Positions 53,101 to 62,998 of a stretch of 64,000 nt of DNA are shown in pieces (within the stretch, counting starts at the first letter, position 1; each line of letters opens with the position of its first letter). Origin of the DNA: Morella rubra (taxonomy: Eukaryota > Streptophyta > Magnoliopsida > Fagales > Myricaceae); the NCBI GenBank assembly GCA_003952965.2, contig RXIC02000124.1, positions 1 through 64,000 on the forward strand, given 5' to 3'. Below the pieces are notes generated by a model that was not told the DNA's origin, ran no database searches, and saw only the letters and a list, made by a program, of their open reading frames with translations. Position numbers and translations under genes: made by a program.

Positions 53101-55398
53101 TCTTTCATAAGGTTTTTATCCAGATCACTCTCTCTTCTTTGAGGATATCTACTTTTTAGTATTGGAGCTTTAAATGATTATTGTTTTGGTTTGATGTTCA
53201 CTATTACTGATAAGATGGGGAATAATGACAATGTGCTGATTGTTACGCTGGTATTTATTACTATCAGGGCATAGTTAGAGGGAAGCTGGATCAGTTGCGA
53301 AGATGCTTTGAGGTTTGCCCTTGCCCTCATCACCCTCGTCTCTCTTTGAGTTGCCATTGTTCTTTTGAGTAACTTGTTTGTGCTTGGGTATCACAGGTTC
53401 AATTTGCAGCAGGGAGAGATCTGAGACCCGGTCAACTTGGGAGCATGATACAAACACTGTCAAACTGGTAATGTATCGGGTTCAAATGGCTTGGGGTAAC
53501 TTCTATTATTATATCAGTTGATCATCTGATTGCTAAAATTAATCTCCTTTTCTTGAAGGATTTGCTTTTCATGCGGTTGTCATGCTTTTATCTTCATTTA
53601 AAACCCTAGTTCCAATTTCCTTTTTTCTTTTTCTTTTTTTTTGGAGGGGGGGTGGGGTGGTTAAGTATCGTTCATTTTCACTTTTAACTCTCCAAAATTT
53701 TATCATCATTACAAAAATTTCTCTCTCCTCACTTTTTCACCAACTCCCATACGCAAAATTTTAACCACCCTAAAATTTTGACAAAATTTTGTTTTCAAAT
53801 GCCATATTAATGTTCCATGTTGCTTCCAAGACATGGATGATGATAGTACTCTTGAGTAAGCTATACTAGTTGCATGCTATATGCCTTTTTCTCGGTCCGT
53901 TTACTAAAATGATTTTCTTTGTGACTACCTGGATGTATGTTAGACTGTGTTTAATACAGCCGGCAAAGACCAAACAACTTTGTTTTTAATTTATGATCTA
54001 GCATATGTCATTGGTTACCATAGTTATAGCTACTATTTCATCAATAGAAATCAAGTCTGGTAGCTTCCTTGGCTCTTTGCTCCACACTTCATGATGTTTA
54101 TGAAGTTTCTGTACAAGATGGTAGTTATCATAGTTGTGAGTATTTTATCTAATATCTATTTATGAACATTGATAGGTTAACTACTTCAGACAATCTACTG
54201 CTGTCAATTCAAGAGAAGATCAAATGGGCTGATAGTATGAGTGAGTTGGGCAAGAAACACCGGAAGGAGGTTGAAGATAGGGTGGAAGAAGTAAAGAAGT
54301 CCCTTTCACTCAAGGTCAGTTGAATGTAGTTTACTATTTTTAATTTCTTATATTGTCCTCTTTCTCCATCCTTTAGCACAAGCATTCCAAATGCTAAAGA
54401 TGGGACAACCCTTGGAAATGATGTGTCTCCTTATTATTTACTTATATTATCTTTAAACTATTTATGTTTACTTTTAGAGCTCTATGTGCATTAAGGAGAG
54501 GGACTTTTAAGTCTAAACTAATTACTGATGACCAGCTTATTGGAATATGACTTGTATCTTAGTAATTAAAAAGAAAAATGTTGAAATAGAGCCAATTCAT
54601 CTGACTGGCAACAGAACTTATTATACATACCCTTTTCCTGAACCAAACCAATAAAAATGTTATAGTTTTGAAGGAATTAAACAAAATTTTACTGCTGATG
54701 CAGTTCTCGAGCTTGTACTAGAAATCAGTATCCAAATGGTTGCTGTTGGGGATGAAGAATGGTGATGTGCATTGATCCCCAGTAGGGATAAAATTGTGAT
54801 AAACTTGTGATGTTACAGAATATTAGGGATAACATTTTACTATTTTCACATTGCTGTTAATGCTCCTTATTTCTGTAACCCTTAGTGGTGCATCCCAACT
54901 AATAACACGGAAACTTTTTATGAACCATCAAAGGCTTAAATATATATAGGTGATGAAATTAGATACACTCACATCTTTTGATCTCCTGTAGCTAAGATAT
55001 TATTAGATTAAAGTCTTTATTCCGTTGTTTGGAGTATGTTGGTCGATGTGTCTTACTTACAATGTGGCAGAAGTTACAAACTGTAAGCAGGCCGACATTG
55101 ACTTCCGAGGGCATGAGGAGATCTACTCTGAACTTGGTGGAGTAATGGACTATGAGGAAGACCGAAGTCGTCCCAAGAGGTACTTTTGCATTTTTGTTTT
55201 TGGTGATTCTGCACCCATGGATCCACGGGCAAAGTTTAGATTCGATTCCTGGTTTTTGCACTCTTGTTTCAGCTATTGATTTGGTTACCACCAATCTCCA
55301 ATCAATTGGTCAAGCCAATGTGTCGCTTTCATCATTGGCATCCTATGCAATAATACTTGGGTCATATGGATTGCAGGAGGCGGCATCCACTGGCTTGA
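50116..55398 (+). CDS. CSN7: COP9 signalosome subunit 7 (CSN7/FUS5)
   Basis: CSN7 is a PCI-domain subunit of the COP9 signalosome, which removes NEDD8/RUB from cullins and so tunes CRL ubiquitin ligases in light and hormone signalling. Exons: 50116-50274, 51184-51259, 52296-52384, 52721-52810, 53268-53312, 53397-53467, 54176-54314, 55091-55179 and 55377-55398. Phases close exactly, giving 259 aa, against about 260 in Arabidopsis. Landmarks are MDIEQKQADLIDHFAKQAS, LEGTPNSVYLDVLRLFAHGS, PEQVLKLKQLTVLTLAETDK, DVINVRELEDFLINECMYA, GIVRGKLDQLRRCFEVQFAA, KKHRKEVEDRVEEVKKSLSL and the basic tail RSRPKRRRHPLA. The PCI/winged-helix part is roughly residues 50-160, followed by a helical tail. The start is the first ATG in good context. 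The last 7 codons depend on the exon 9 acceptor. Expressed divergently from LCMT1. Confidence 0.94.
53690..53805. repeat. AAAATTTT-rich piece in CSN7 intron 6
   Basis: The stretch repeats CCAAAATTTT, CAAAATTTT and CTAAAATTTTG within about 110 bases, like the interior and right arm of the Tourist-like elements at 616-993 and 32816-32985. A matching left arm was not identified, so it is probably a partial copy. A G-rich run (GGAGGGGGGGTGGGGTGG) lies just upstream. Confidence 0.4.
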
Positions 55399-57633
55399 TC
55401 ACATGGATGGAAGGAGCTCGTCGGATTGTTATTTATGCTACTTGCTTGATTTTTTCTGTCCATGGAATTCCAGCAACAACCATTCTGCTTTTGGGGCAAT
55501 GATATTTCCTTGATGGTGAACATGTCATCGTCGCTTTAAATCTATGTTGCAGAAATCATTAGCTTGTATTCCCGAGTCGGCGAGAAAAAGAACAGATTTG
55601 GCGATGCGGCTTAATTTTTATTTTTTTGTGTAGTTAGATAACTTACTCCCTTTGATGCTGCTATTTAAATCTGTCTTGTGATCAAAATAGCTGCCTAGTA
55701 CTGGATTTCAGATGTCCCTGGTTTCAAAGTAGTATCTGGTTCCAACACATTCTTTAAACTTGTTTTCCGGGATCTGCTCTTAACTCCGGTGATCATCATT
55801 ATAAACTATGCTTTGGAGGTACTGATCCATTTTGGAGTGTAATGATGATTCTTTTGTAGTCCTCGTATATAGAGGAAGTCTCCCAAATCCTAATGCAATT
55901 AGATGAAACGTGAGATCTAAGTACTGTGTTTGTTTATACAGCTTAAACCATGGGCAGGTTCTCAAAGGGAAAGGATTCCATCATAACGTTGGTTATTTGT
56001 TCTAAGTTATTATAAACACCGGTCAGGATTTTAAAAAATAAATTCAAAGGTTGAATTTGATCACTTTATTTAAAGAGACGAGATAAAGGGGCTTGATTTG
56101 ATTTGGTTCAGTTATTGGATTTACCACCGTTCTCAAACACGTGTTGGCTACGAGAAGAGATTCACCGTGCAGATTGAGAAAGCAACAAAAGCACGTAGTT
56201 TTGCCTGTTCAATTTTTTTTTAATCAATATCCTTCTCTTTCAATTCCCTTCTCTTTCCAAAAAAAAGGGAAGCAATTCCCTTCCTTCTGTCAATTTGTTT
56301 CTCTTTTCTTCTCTGTACTTCTAAGGACACAACCCAGTCGGTTCCCATTTTACTCGACCGCCCTTTTACTTCTACATTTGCTCAGGGAAAGGGGCATAAA
56401 GAAAAAAGAAGAGTGAGTGGGGACGAGGGTTGTTGGGAATGGGATGTGTCGGTCACCGCCAGCTCTCTCTCCCAGTTCGTTTATTGATGTTAGTAATGTC
56501 CAGATGTGTACAATATCGTCGGCCATAATGAGGCGAAGTTTACTGTATATGTTAAATAATTGGACACTAGCAGATGTGTAGCAATAAGCCCAGAGAAAAC
56601 AAAAAGTAGTGGCTATAGCCATAGAGAAGAATAGAATGAAGTATAAGTGGACTTGGTAGTTGGTATCATTATTTTCATTTTGAAAGATGTCGAGTTAAAG
56701 TTGAAAATTGTGTGGTTTAAATTTTTATATCGTCTATATTTTGAAAGAAATAGACATAATATATAAATTCTATCATATTTAATATTATTCATATAAAATT
56801 TTAAGGATGTAGGGATTACACTACTTAATATTTATGATATTTATCTCTTTTTTCATATTACATTACATGATAAGAAATAGTAAAATATCGTGATCAAATA
56901 ATTGTGAACAGCATAAAAAGATAAAATAAGACCGATCTAAAAATAATAATGTAGTCAATCTAAAAAAAATTAAAAAGGGTTGAATTCTTTTTCTTTTTCT
57001 TTTTTTTCTGAATCTGAGAAGTTTCGTATCGGCACTCATTCTCTTTCTAGGGAGATCTAAATCTACCTTGTGAACCTATTCTATGAATAATGGCCCTCTC
57101 AGCTTAACCTACTCCATTTTTTTTACTCCTTTATAGTGGGTCACAGCTGTACTTGCCTTTGAAGCTTCCATCAAATCCCATTTGCGTACAGGAATGTGAT
57201 ACCCATGTTCATATGAAATCCTATTCATTGTGTTCTTCCTAGGAACCTACTTGACATAAACAAATATTTTGTGGTCGCTATAATATCGAAACATTCTTCC
57301 CTGTGTTATTGCGCTGGTGGGTGGTGGCCACGTTCCGTGCTTTGTTTAGGGAAAGTAACCACATGTTCGATTTGGTGAAATTTTTAAAATTTAAATTTAA
57401 TTTTTTAAAATTACAATTTTAATATTATTTCTATATTAAATTTAATATAATTTAATATTATTTTTTTTATAAATATTAATACTACTCAACAACTTCTATA
57501 TAAGTACCAATAAAACTTGAACATTATCTAAATATTCACGTCATACTAAAATTTTACAAAAACGAATACTCGTAATTTAGTTAGTTAAATAAAATTAAAA
57601 TTTGAAAAAAAAAAAAACCAGAAATGGTAAATC
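55399..57633. other. CSN7 3' region, then gene-free stretch to the first ERF
   Basis: The first 200-250 bases are probably CSN7 3' untranslated sequence. The rest is AT-rich, with no recognised gene and no clear transposon ends. The open frames near 56141-56622 have no domain motifs. The last part before 57634 is very AT-rich and probably holds the ERF polyadenylation region. Confidence 0.5.
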
Positions 57634-58335
57634 CTATAATTCCTTCACCAATTTGTTCTTTCTGCGCTTGGGGTCCCGTGATTCATCAAGATCCGACGTC
57701 GAAGATGGAGTTGATAACTCCGGCGACCTGCGTTTGGCGGTCACTCTGATTGGCTCCCTGTCATTTGAGCCAATGAGGTGAGGGAAATTGAGCTTAGCTT
57801 TAGACCCGCGTATCTTAAAAGCGGCTCGATCATAAGCCAAAGCTGCGTCCTCGGCCCTCTCGTAAGTCCCAAGCCAAACTCTTGCCCCGTTCTTAGCCGG
57901 GTCCCTTATCTCCGCCGCGTACTTCCCCCACGGCCTCCTCCTCACTCCCCTATACGGCCGCTCGTCCCTCTGCGCGTGTGCCTCACGCCCCACCACAACC
58001 TGAGGCTCCGGATTGACAGTGGTCGCCCTCATTCCCGCTGCATCATAGACGTTCTGATCAAACGGCACCCATCCAACGTTGACAGCCTCGCGCATTAAAT
58101 CACCGTAAACGACCGTATCGTCGGCCACCTCCTCAACTTTAAACGGCAAGTCACCCCAGCTCTCCATGAGGCTACCGAAACTAGAGCTCTGACAGTGCGA
58201 TGACTCATCATGGTCGTAAACTTTTGCCGAAAACGATGAAACAATATTTTGGAGATCATTGTCCAGAACATGTTGCCGTACTGAATCCAAAACAACAAGA
58301 TCGGACTCCCCGGTTATAACACTCTCTCCGAACAT
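57634..58335 (-). CDS. AP2/ERF transcription factor, group IX (first of tandem pair)
   Basis: Single-exon, 233-aa ethylene-response-factor protein that would bind GCC-box promoters in ethylene, jasmonate and defence responses. The AP2 domain is residues 128-187 ([54 protein letters not shown]), with the A and D residues in AAEIRDP that mark the ERF and not the DREB branch. The N-terminus [17 protein letters not shown] matches the short conserved N-terminal motif of ERF1/ERF2-type group IX proteins. After the domain, RVTAKRRSP and a basic tail (DPKRRKNKL) look like a nuclear localisation signal. ATG confirmed at 58333-58335. Same strand and family as the gene at 61941-62894. Closest Arabidopsis relatives are probably ERF1/ERF2/ERF13; orthology is not resolved. 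Confidence 0.92.
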   Translation of the reverse strand: MFGESVITGESDLVVLDSVRQHVLDNDLQNIVSSFSAKVYDHDESSHCQSSSFGSLMESWGDLPFKVEEVADDTVVYGDLMREAVNVGWVPFDQNVYDAAGMRATTVNPEPQVVVGREAHAQRDERPYRGVRRRPWGKYAAEIRDPAKNGARVWLGTYERAEDAALAYDRAAFKIRGSKAKLNFPHLIGSNDREPIRVTAKRRSPELSTPSSTSDLDESRDPKRRKNKLVKEL

Positions 58336-58407
58336 CGTTAATTTTGGTGGGGGAATTGATAAAGGTTTCTCAGTAGGTCACTGTGCCCAGACAAGGCATT
58401 CGATAGA

Positions 58408-58418
58408 CATATATATAC
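58408..58418 (-). promoter_or_regulatory. TATA box of the first ERF gene
   Basis: The minus strand reads CCTGTATATATATGTC about 75-85 bases upstream of the ATG, a standard position for a plant TATA element. Confidence 0.6.
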
Positions 58419-59177
58419 AGGCTCCAACTTTACAACTTTGACGAGCTTTTTCTGTGTGTTTCTTTTTTTAACAGTACTCTTCCATTTCTTTGAAGCTTCC
58501 TTCCTTTATTGGCATCATTTTATTCACGTGTTCTTCATGTCTCAATTATTTATTTATTACGTTAAAGCTTCATAGGGAGGAGTGACAGATATGGAGACAA
58601 ATAAAATAATTGAAACTACTATATATCTTGGAACAACGTTACAACGATGTATTTTATCTTATCCGGAATAATTCTCTTTATTCTATTTTCCAACATCCGA
58701 CCGCTTCAAACAAACCTGTCAATACAGAAAAAACGTAAAAAAAAAAAAAAAAAAACCCACTTGGTCATGAGGTTAAATACTGTCAGAAACTAATAATAAT
58801 GTAGTTCTTGATAATATTCTTTGTTTTATTTCATTACCCTTTTATTTTTAATTGGGATGGTCGAATAGGATTGGGGGGAATGGGGACTGTAGTATGGACC
58901 TGATCATCTGCAGTGGTCAGAGATCGTTTTTCAAACCTGTGGGCTGCCATGTAGATTTTGGAATCATGCCGACGTGCGAAATTTGACCAGTACTTTTTTC
59001 GATCAACTAGTGCATGCATTCACACGTGGTTAATACCCATTTAGGTGTTGGATAGGAATAACGCGTGGAGTACCCGATGGTCTTTGTAAAGTTTTGTATT
59101 CCTTTCTTCTTACCGAATCCCCAGTACTTCCCTTGCAAATTCCTATACACGGAGAGTTGGTGATCATGAAGGATATG
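58419..59177. other. Upstream region of the first ERF, no gene seen
   Basis: AT-rich promoter-side sequence with an A run near 58738-58755. No coding segment or clear repeat was recognised before the duplicated segment that starts at 59178. Confidence 0.5.
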
Positions 59178-59729
59178 GCGGCCTGCTCAAAAAGAGGGGG
59201 AAAAAAAAAAAATACTATCTCCAAGTTAGAGTGTCTTATATAGAGAGAAAAGAACACTAAATTACGAGATATGGAGTCCCTATGCATTCTTGAAACACAA
59301 AAAGTTTAGATTAATTCTTAGTATGATCACAATTAGGACCCCATTTGTTCATTAATTAAGTTTCTTAATGCATCATAGTCTTGAAGCTGATTGAGATCTT
59401 AGAGGCGTTTTCCTTTTACAGAGTTGATGGGGGTAGATCCCCTTGATAATTTACGGCATGTACAACTCAACATTTATTAATTTTTTTTTTTTTTTTTTGG
59501 AGGGCAAAACGAAATTTGACTTCTCTCGAAGAACTAGGAATATGCGCTATTAGGCGGTAGCGTGTCAAGTGTGCACATAACATGACAGAAACAATATAAA
59601 ATATGGTTTTTTTTTTAAATTTGTAATATGTAATAATTAGTTCATACCGCCTTCTTTGAAAATCAGGCAGTAATCAGAGAATTTACTTCTACGTGAATAA
59701 AGAATCACAATATTATATCTCAATGTTAT
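59178..59729. repeat. Duplicated non-coding segment, copy 1 (552 bp)
   Basis: It starts GCGGCCTGCTCAAAAAGAGG and ends CTCAATGTTAT. It matches 60908-61591 in the same orientation with scattered substitutions and homopolymer differences (for example GATGGGGGTAGATCCCCTTG is shared). It carries no recognisable gene. It lies 0.84 kb upstream of the first ERF. Confidence 0.9.
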
Positions 59730-59737
59730 AATATATA

Positions 59738-60016
59738 TAGGTACTCAGTGGTGGATCCAGATCAAAATTTATAGGGGTCGAAATTTATGAGAGAAGAGAG
59801 AGGAGAAGGAGAAGGAAAGAAGAAGGAGAGGAGAAAGAAGAAGGAGGAGGAGGAGGAGAGGAGAAGAGGAGGTGGGTTGGCCTGGGTCTATGGGAGTCGG
59901 GTCCCCACAGGTCCAGGCTAAAAAATAAAAAAATTTACATATAAAATTTTATTTTGGGCGGTGCAATGGGTGGCGGCCGCCCAAGGCCGCCCCCTGCATC
60001 CGCCACTGTAGGTACT
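59738..60016. mobile_element. hAT-type MITE with perfect 8-bp target duplication
   Basis: The element is 59746-60008 (263 bp). It opens CAGTGGTGGATCCAG and closes CTGCATCCGCCACTG. TAGGTACT flanks it exactly on both sides (59738-59745 and 60009-60016). The interior holds a long GA-rich tract (about 59790-59875) and a palindromic GGCGGCCGCC near the right end. Ends belong to the same family as 28542-29606. Confidence 0.85.
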
Positions 60017-60257
60017 GAATGTCATCAAGAATGGCTGATATGGCTGTTCAAATGGTTAATTTTCTAGGGGGTGATACGGCAGTACCGTACGAGAAGAAAA
60101 ATGAATCCTTTGAAAACAATATGAAGTGACATATGTTGCAAGCTTGGTCTAGCCTAGTGGGAGGCGAATAATAGGACGAGCCAACGTTTTGGATTTGAAA
60201 CACTTACTAGGTGTTCTCACTTAAATAGTTCTCTTGTCTTGCGGGCAGATAGGGATA

Positions 60258-60560
60258 CACTACAAGAATTTGGCTCTAAAGCGGCCAACGTCAATTGTCG
60301 ATAAAAGGAGAAAAATTGTCGCAACAACAAACTAACGACTAAATAACAAATGTCGAAGCAACATCGCAAATACTGTGTCACTATACATATCCAGCGACAT
60401 TTTTTCTCTTGTCGCCGTTCATTCAAGAATTAGCGACTTCATTCAACGTCGCTAGAAAATAATCTCACATGTCGCCCTTACCCTCTTTCCCTGATGCCAT
60501 TTTCGTCACTATTCATTCCGAAATTAGCTACGGTGCCATTTTTGTCGCAAGTGATCCTCT
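60258..60560 (+). mobile_element. One end of a CACTA (En/Spm)-type element
   Basis: The sequence CACTACAAGAATTTGGC is the characteristic CACTA terminus. It is followed by many subterminal copies of TGTCG/CGACA/GCGAC in both orientations over about 250 bases, the arrangement CACTA transposases bind. No opposite terminus (…TTCTTGTAGTG) was found to the right, so this looks like a solo or truncated end. The inner boundary is approximate. Confidence 0.55.
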
Positions 60561-60907
60561 TCTGATATCCATGTTTAGCCCCCGATTGTTAATTCGGTCG
60601 ATTTTTTTTTCCATATCAAATGACCCTATTCTGATACCAAAAATTTTCATAGAAAGATGGATCTCGAAAAAAAAAATCTCAAGCAACACTGTTAACCATA
60701 TTGAATCCACAATTTTATTGATACGAACAAAAATGTCGTATACATAAATGGGATGAACAAGCAATATAAATACAACTAACAAGCCAAAATTTATCCTCCA
60801 ACCACCAAATCACAACCACAACAGCAAACTAAAATTTATCTTCCAACCACCAAATCACAACCCACACCACAGCTGACAACAGTAGCTCGCTTCATTCCTT
60901 CCAACGA

Positions 60908-61591
60908 GCGGCCTACTCAAAAAGAGGGGGAAAAAAAATTTCTATCTCCAAGTTAGAGTGTCTTATATAGAGAGAAAAGAACCCTAAATTACGAGATATG
61001 GAATCCCTATGCATTCTTGAAACACAAAAAATTTAGATTAATTCTTAGTATGATCACAATTAGGACCCCATTTGTTCATTAATTAAGTTTCTTAATGCAT
61101 CAAAGTCTTGAAGCTGATTGAGATCTTAGAGGCGTTTTCCTTTTACAGAGTTGATGGGGGTAGATCCCCTTGATAATTTACGGCATGTACAACTCAACGT
61201 TTATTAAATCTTAATTCTTTTTTTTTTTGGGCAAAACGAAATTTGACTTCTCTCGAAGAACTAGGAATATGCGCTATTAGGCGGTAGCGGGTCAAGTGTG
61301 CACATAACATGACAGAAGCAATATAAAATATGGTATTTTTTTTTAATTTGTAATTTGTAGCAAAACGAAATTTGACTTCTCTCGAAGAACTAGGAATATG
61401 CGCTATTAGGCGGTAGCGTGTCAAGTGTGCACATAACATGACAGAAGCAATATAAAATATGGTTTTTTTTTTAATTTGTAATTTGTAATATGTAATAATT
61501 AGTTTATACCGCCTTCTTTGAAAATCTGGCAGTAATCAGAGAATTTACTTCTACGTGAATAAAGAATCACAACATTATATCTCAATGTTAT
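60908..61591. repeat. Duplicated non-coding segment, copy 2 (684 bp)
   Basis: Second copy of 59178-59729. It is longer because it contains its own 129-bp tandem duplication: 61231-61359 is repeated from 61360, both starting GCAAAACGAAATTTGACTTC. The paired 26-residue open frames on the minus strand are a by-product of this duplication. It lies 0.35 kb downstream of the second ERF stop codon. Confidence 0.9.
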
Positions 61592-61940
61592 GTTGGACTT
61601 TTTGGATTTATGTTGGACTTGGCCGCTCTTGTCTTTCATTTTGCCGATCCTATATATGGCTATTATATTGGAAAAAGGTAACAGGTTATAAATGGAAAGA
61701 ATCAGTTAAAAAGCGTGGTATTAACGGTTAAACTATACTTAATTTATTTGCTAAATGGAATCTGACCCCACCAAAAAAAAAAAAAACTACTTAGGGACAA
61801 AGCTGACAGAACACTATACAAATAAAAATGTAGCGTAATCAATTGGAATGCAAGTTGGCCTTTTGGCTACGCACAATTGGTTTTCTTCTAAAAATTAACC
61901 TAAAAGGAGGAATTTATAATGTGATAATTACTCGGGTGAT

Positions 61941-62894
61941 CTATAGACCGCCATGAAAATGATTCATCGACCTGCAATGAACGCCAAGGCCACTTGAAAC
62001 CTCTACTGGAGCCACCGTGCCACCGCCGCACTTGCTTCGCTTGGGCTTTGGAGAACTATCGGATGAGAATGTCGGCGTGCGGCGTTTGGCTGTCACTCTT
62101 ACGGGTTCGGCTTCATTCGAGCCTATCAAGTGCGGAAAATTAAGCTTGGCTTTGGAGCCTCGCATCTTAAAAGCGGCTCGGTCATAGGCTAGCCCCGCAT
62201 CCTCAGGCGTCTCGTAAGTCCCGAGCCACACCCTTGCGCCGTTCTTCTTCGGATCCCTTATCTCTGCCGCGTACTTCCCCCATGGCCTCCTCCTTACTCC
62301 CCGATAACTGGGCGCGTGGGACTCACGCTTAGCGGCGGCCATGGCCACTTCACCTCCTGTTTCCCGAGGTACGAAGTTGCCGGTTGTTGCCTTTACCTCA
62401 ACTTCATTCAACTGAACACACTCGAAGTTAACGGCCCCCTCACATTGAATATTATTGCTGTAAACGACCGAGTCCTGGGTATCGTCCACTTTCAACGGCG
62501 GCAGTGCACCACCCAAAATATCGTCGAGAAAAACATTGCCGAAACTCGTACTCCGAGAATCCACCTCGGCAGTGTCGAAATCCATCGCCGGGTAAAAACT
62601 CTCTGTAGCTTCGGGATCATCAAGAAGATGCTGCCTAATCGCAGCAAACGCCCCCTCCCATTGAATATTATCGCTGTAAACGACCGAGTCCTGGGATTCG
62701 TCGTCGACTTTCCACGGCAGTGCACCACCCAAACTCTCGTCGAGAAAAACATTGCCCAAACTCGTACTCCGAGAATATTCCACCTCGACAGTGACGTCGA
62801 AATCCATCGCCGGGTAAAAACTGTCTGTACCTTCTAGATCATCAAGAAGATGCTGCCTAATCGATTCAAGGACAGCAAAGTACTCCGAGTCCAT
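61941..62894 (-). CDS. AP2/ERF transcription factor, group IX, with duplicated N-terminal module
   Basis: Single-exon, 317-aa ERF counted from the ATG at 62892-62894 ([19 protein letters not shown]); the longer frame upstream opens on TTG and is not used. The AP2 domain is residues 197-255 ([54 protein letters not shown]), ERF-type. RVTAKRRTP and the SPKPKRSK basic motif follow. The N-terminal block is present twice in tandem: residues 12-82 ([20 protein letters not shown] ... NIQWEGA) and 86-154 ([20 protein letters not shown] ... NIQCEGA). Group IX ERFs, including the neighbour at 57634-58335, have one such block. That makes this protein about 85 residues longer than its neighbour. Likely an ethylene/jasmonate-responsive activator; whether the extra module changes activation is unknown. 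Confidence 0.92.
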   Translation of the reverse strand: MDSEYFAVLESIRQHLLDDLEGTDSFYPAMDFDVTVEVEYSRSTSLGNVFLDESLGGALPWKVDDESQDSVVYSDNIQWEGAFAAIRQHLLDDPEATESFYPAMDFDTAEVDSRSTSFGNVFLDDILGGALPPLKVDDTQDSVVYSNNIQCEGAVNFECVQLNEVEVKATTGNFVPRETGGEVAMAAAKRESHAPSYRGVRRRPWGKYAAEIRDPKKNGARVWLGTYETPEDAGLAYDRAAFKMRGSKAKLNFPHLIGSNEAEPVRVTAKRRTPTFSSDSSPKPKRSKCGGGTVAPVEVSSGLGVHCRSMNHFHGGL

Positions 62895-62985
62895 TGTGCA
62901 AGAACACACTAAATGTTCGAAAGGTTTGTGATGATTGAACAAGTTTGAAGTATATCTGAGACTTGTGGAAAAGATGCGGAGGGTT

Positions 62986-62998
62986 TAAGATATATAAA
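62986..62998 (-). promoter_or_regulatory. TATA box of the second ERF gene
   Basis: The minus strand reads CTTTATATATCTTAAACCC about 95-105 bases upstream of the ATG. Transcription would start about 30 bases on, giving a short leader of about 65 bases. Confidence 0.6.

Noticed and set aside
61194-61439. 81-residue frame with an internal repeat as a possible repeat protein
   Set aside because: The repeat is a direct result of the 129-bp non-coding tandem duplication.
62895-62942. N-terminal extension of the second ERF
   Set aside because: The codon at 62940-62942 is TTG, not ATG; the true ATG is at 62892-62894 and matches the conserved N-terminus.
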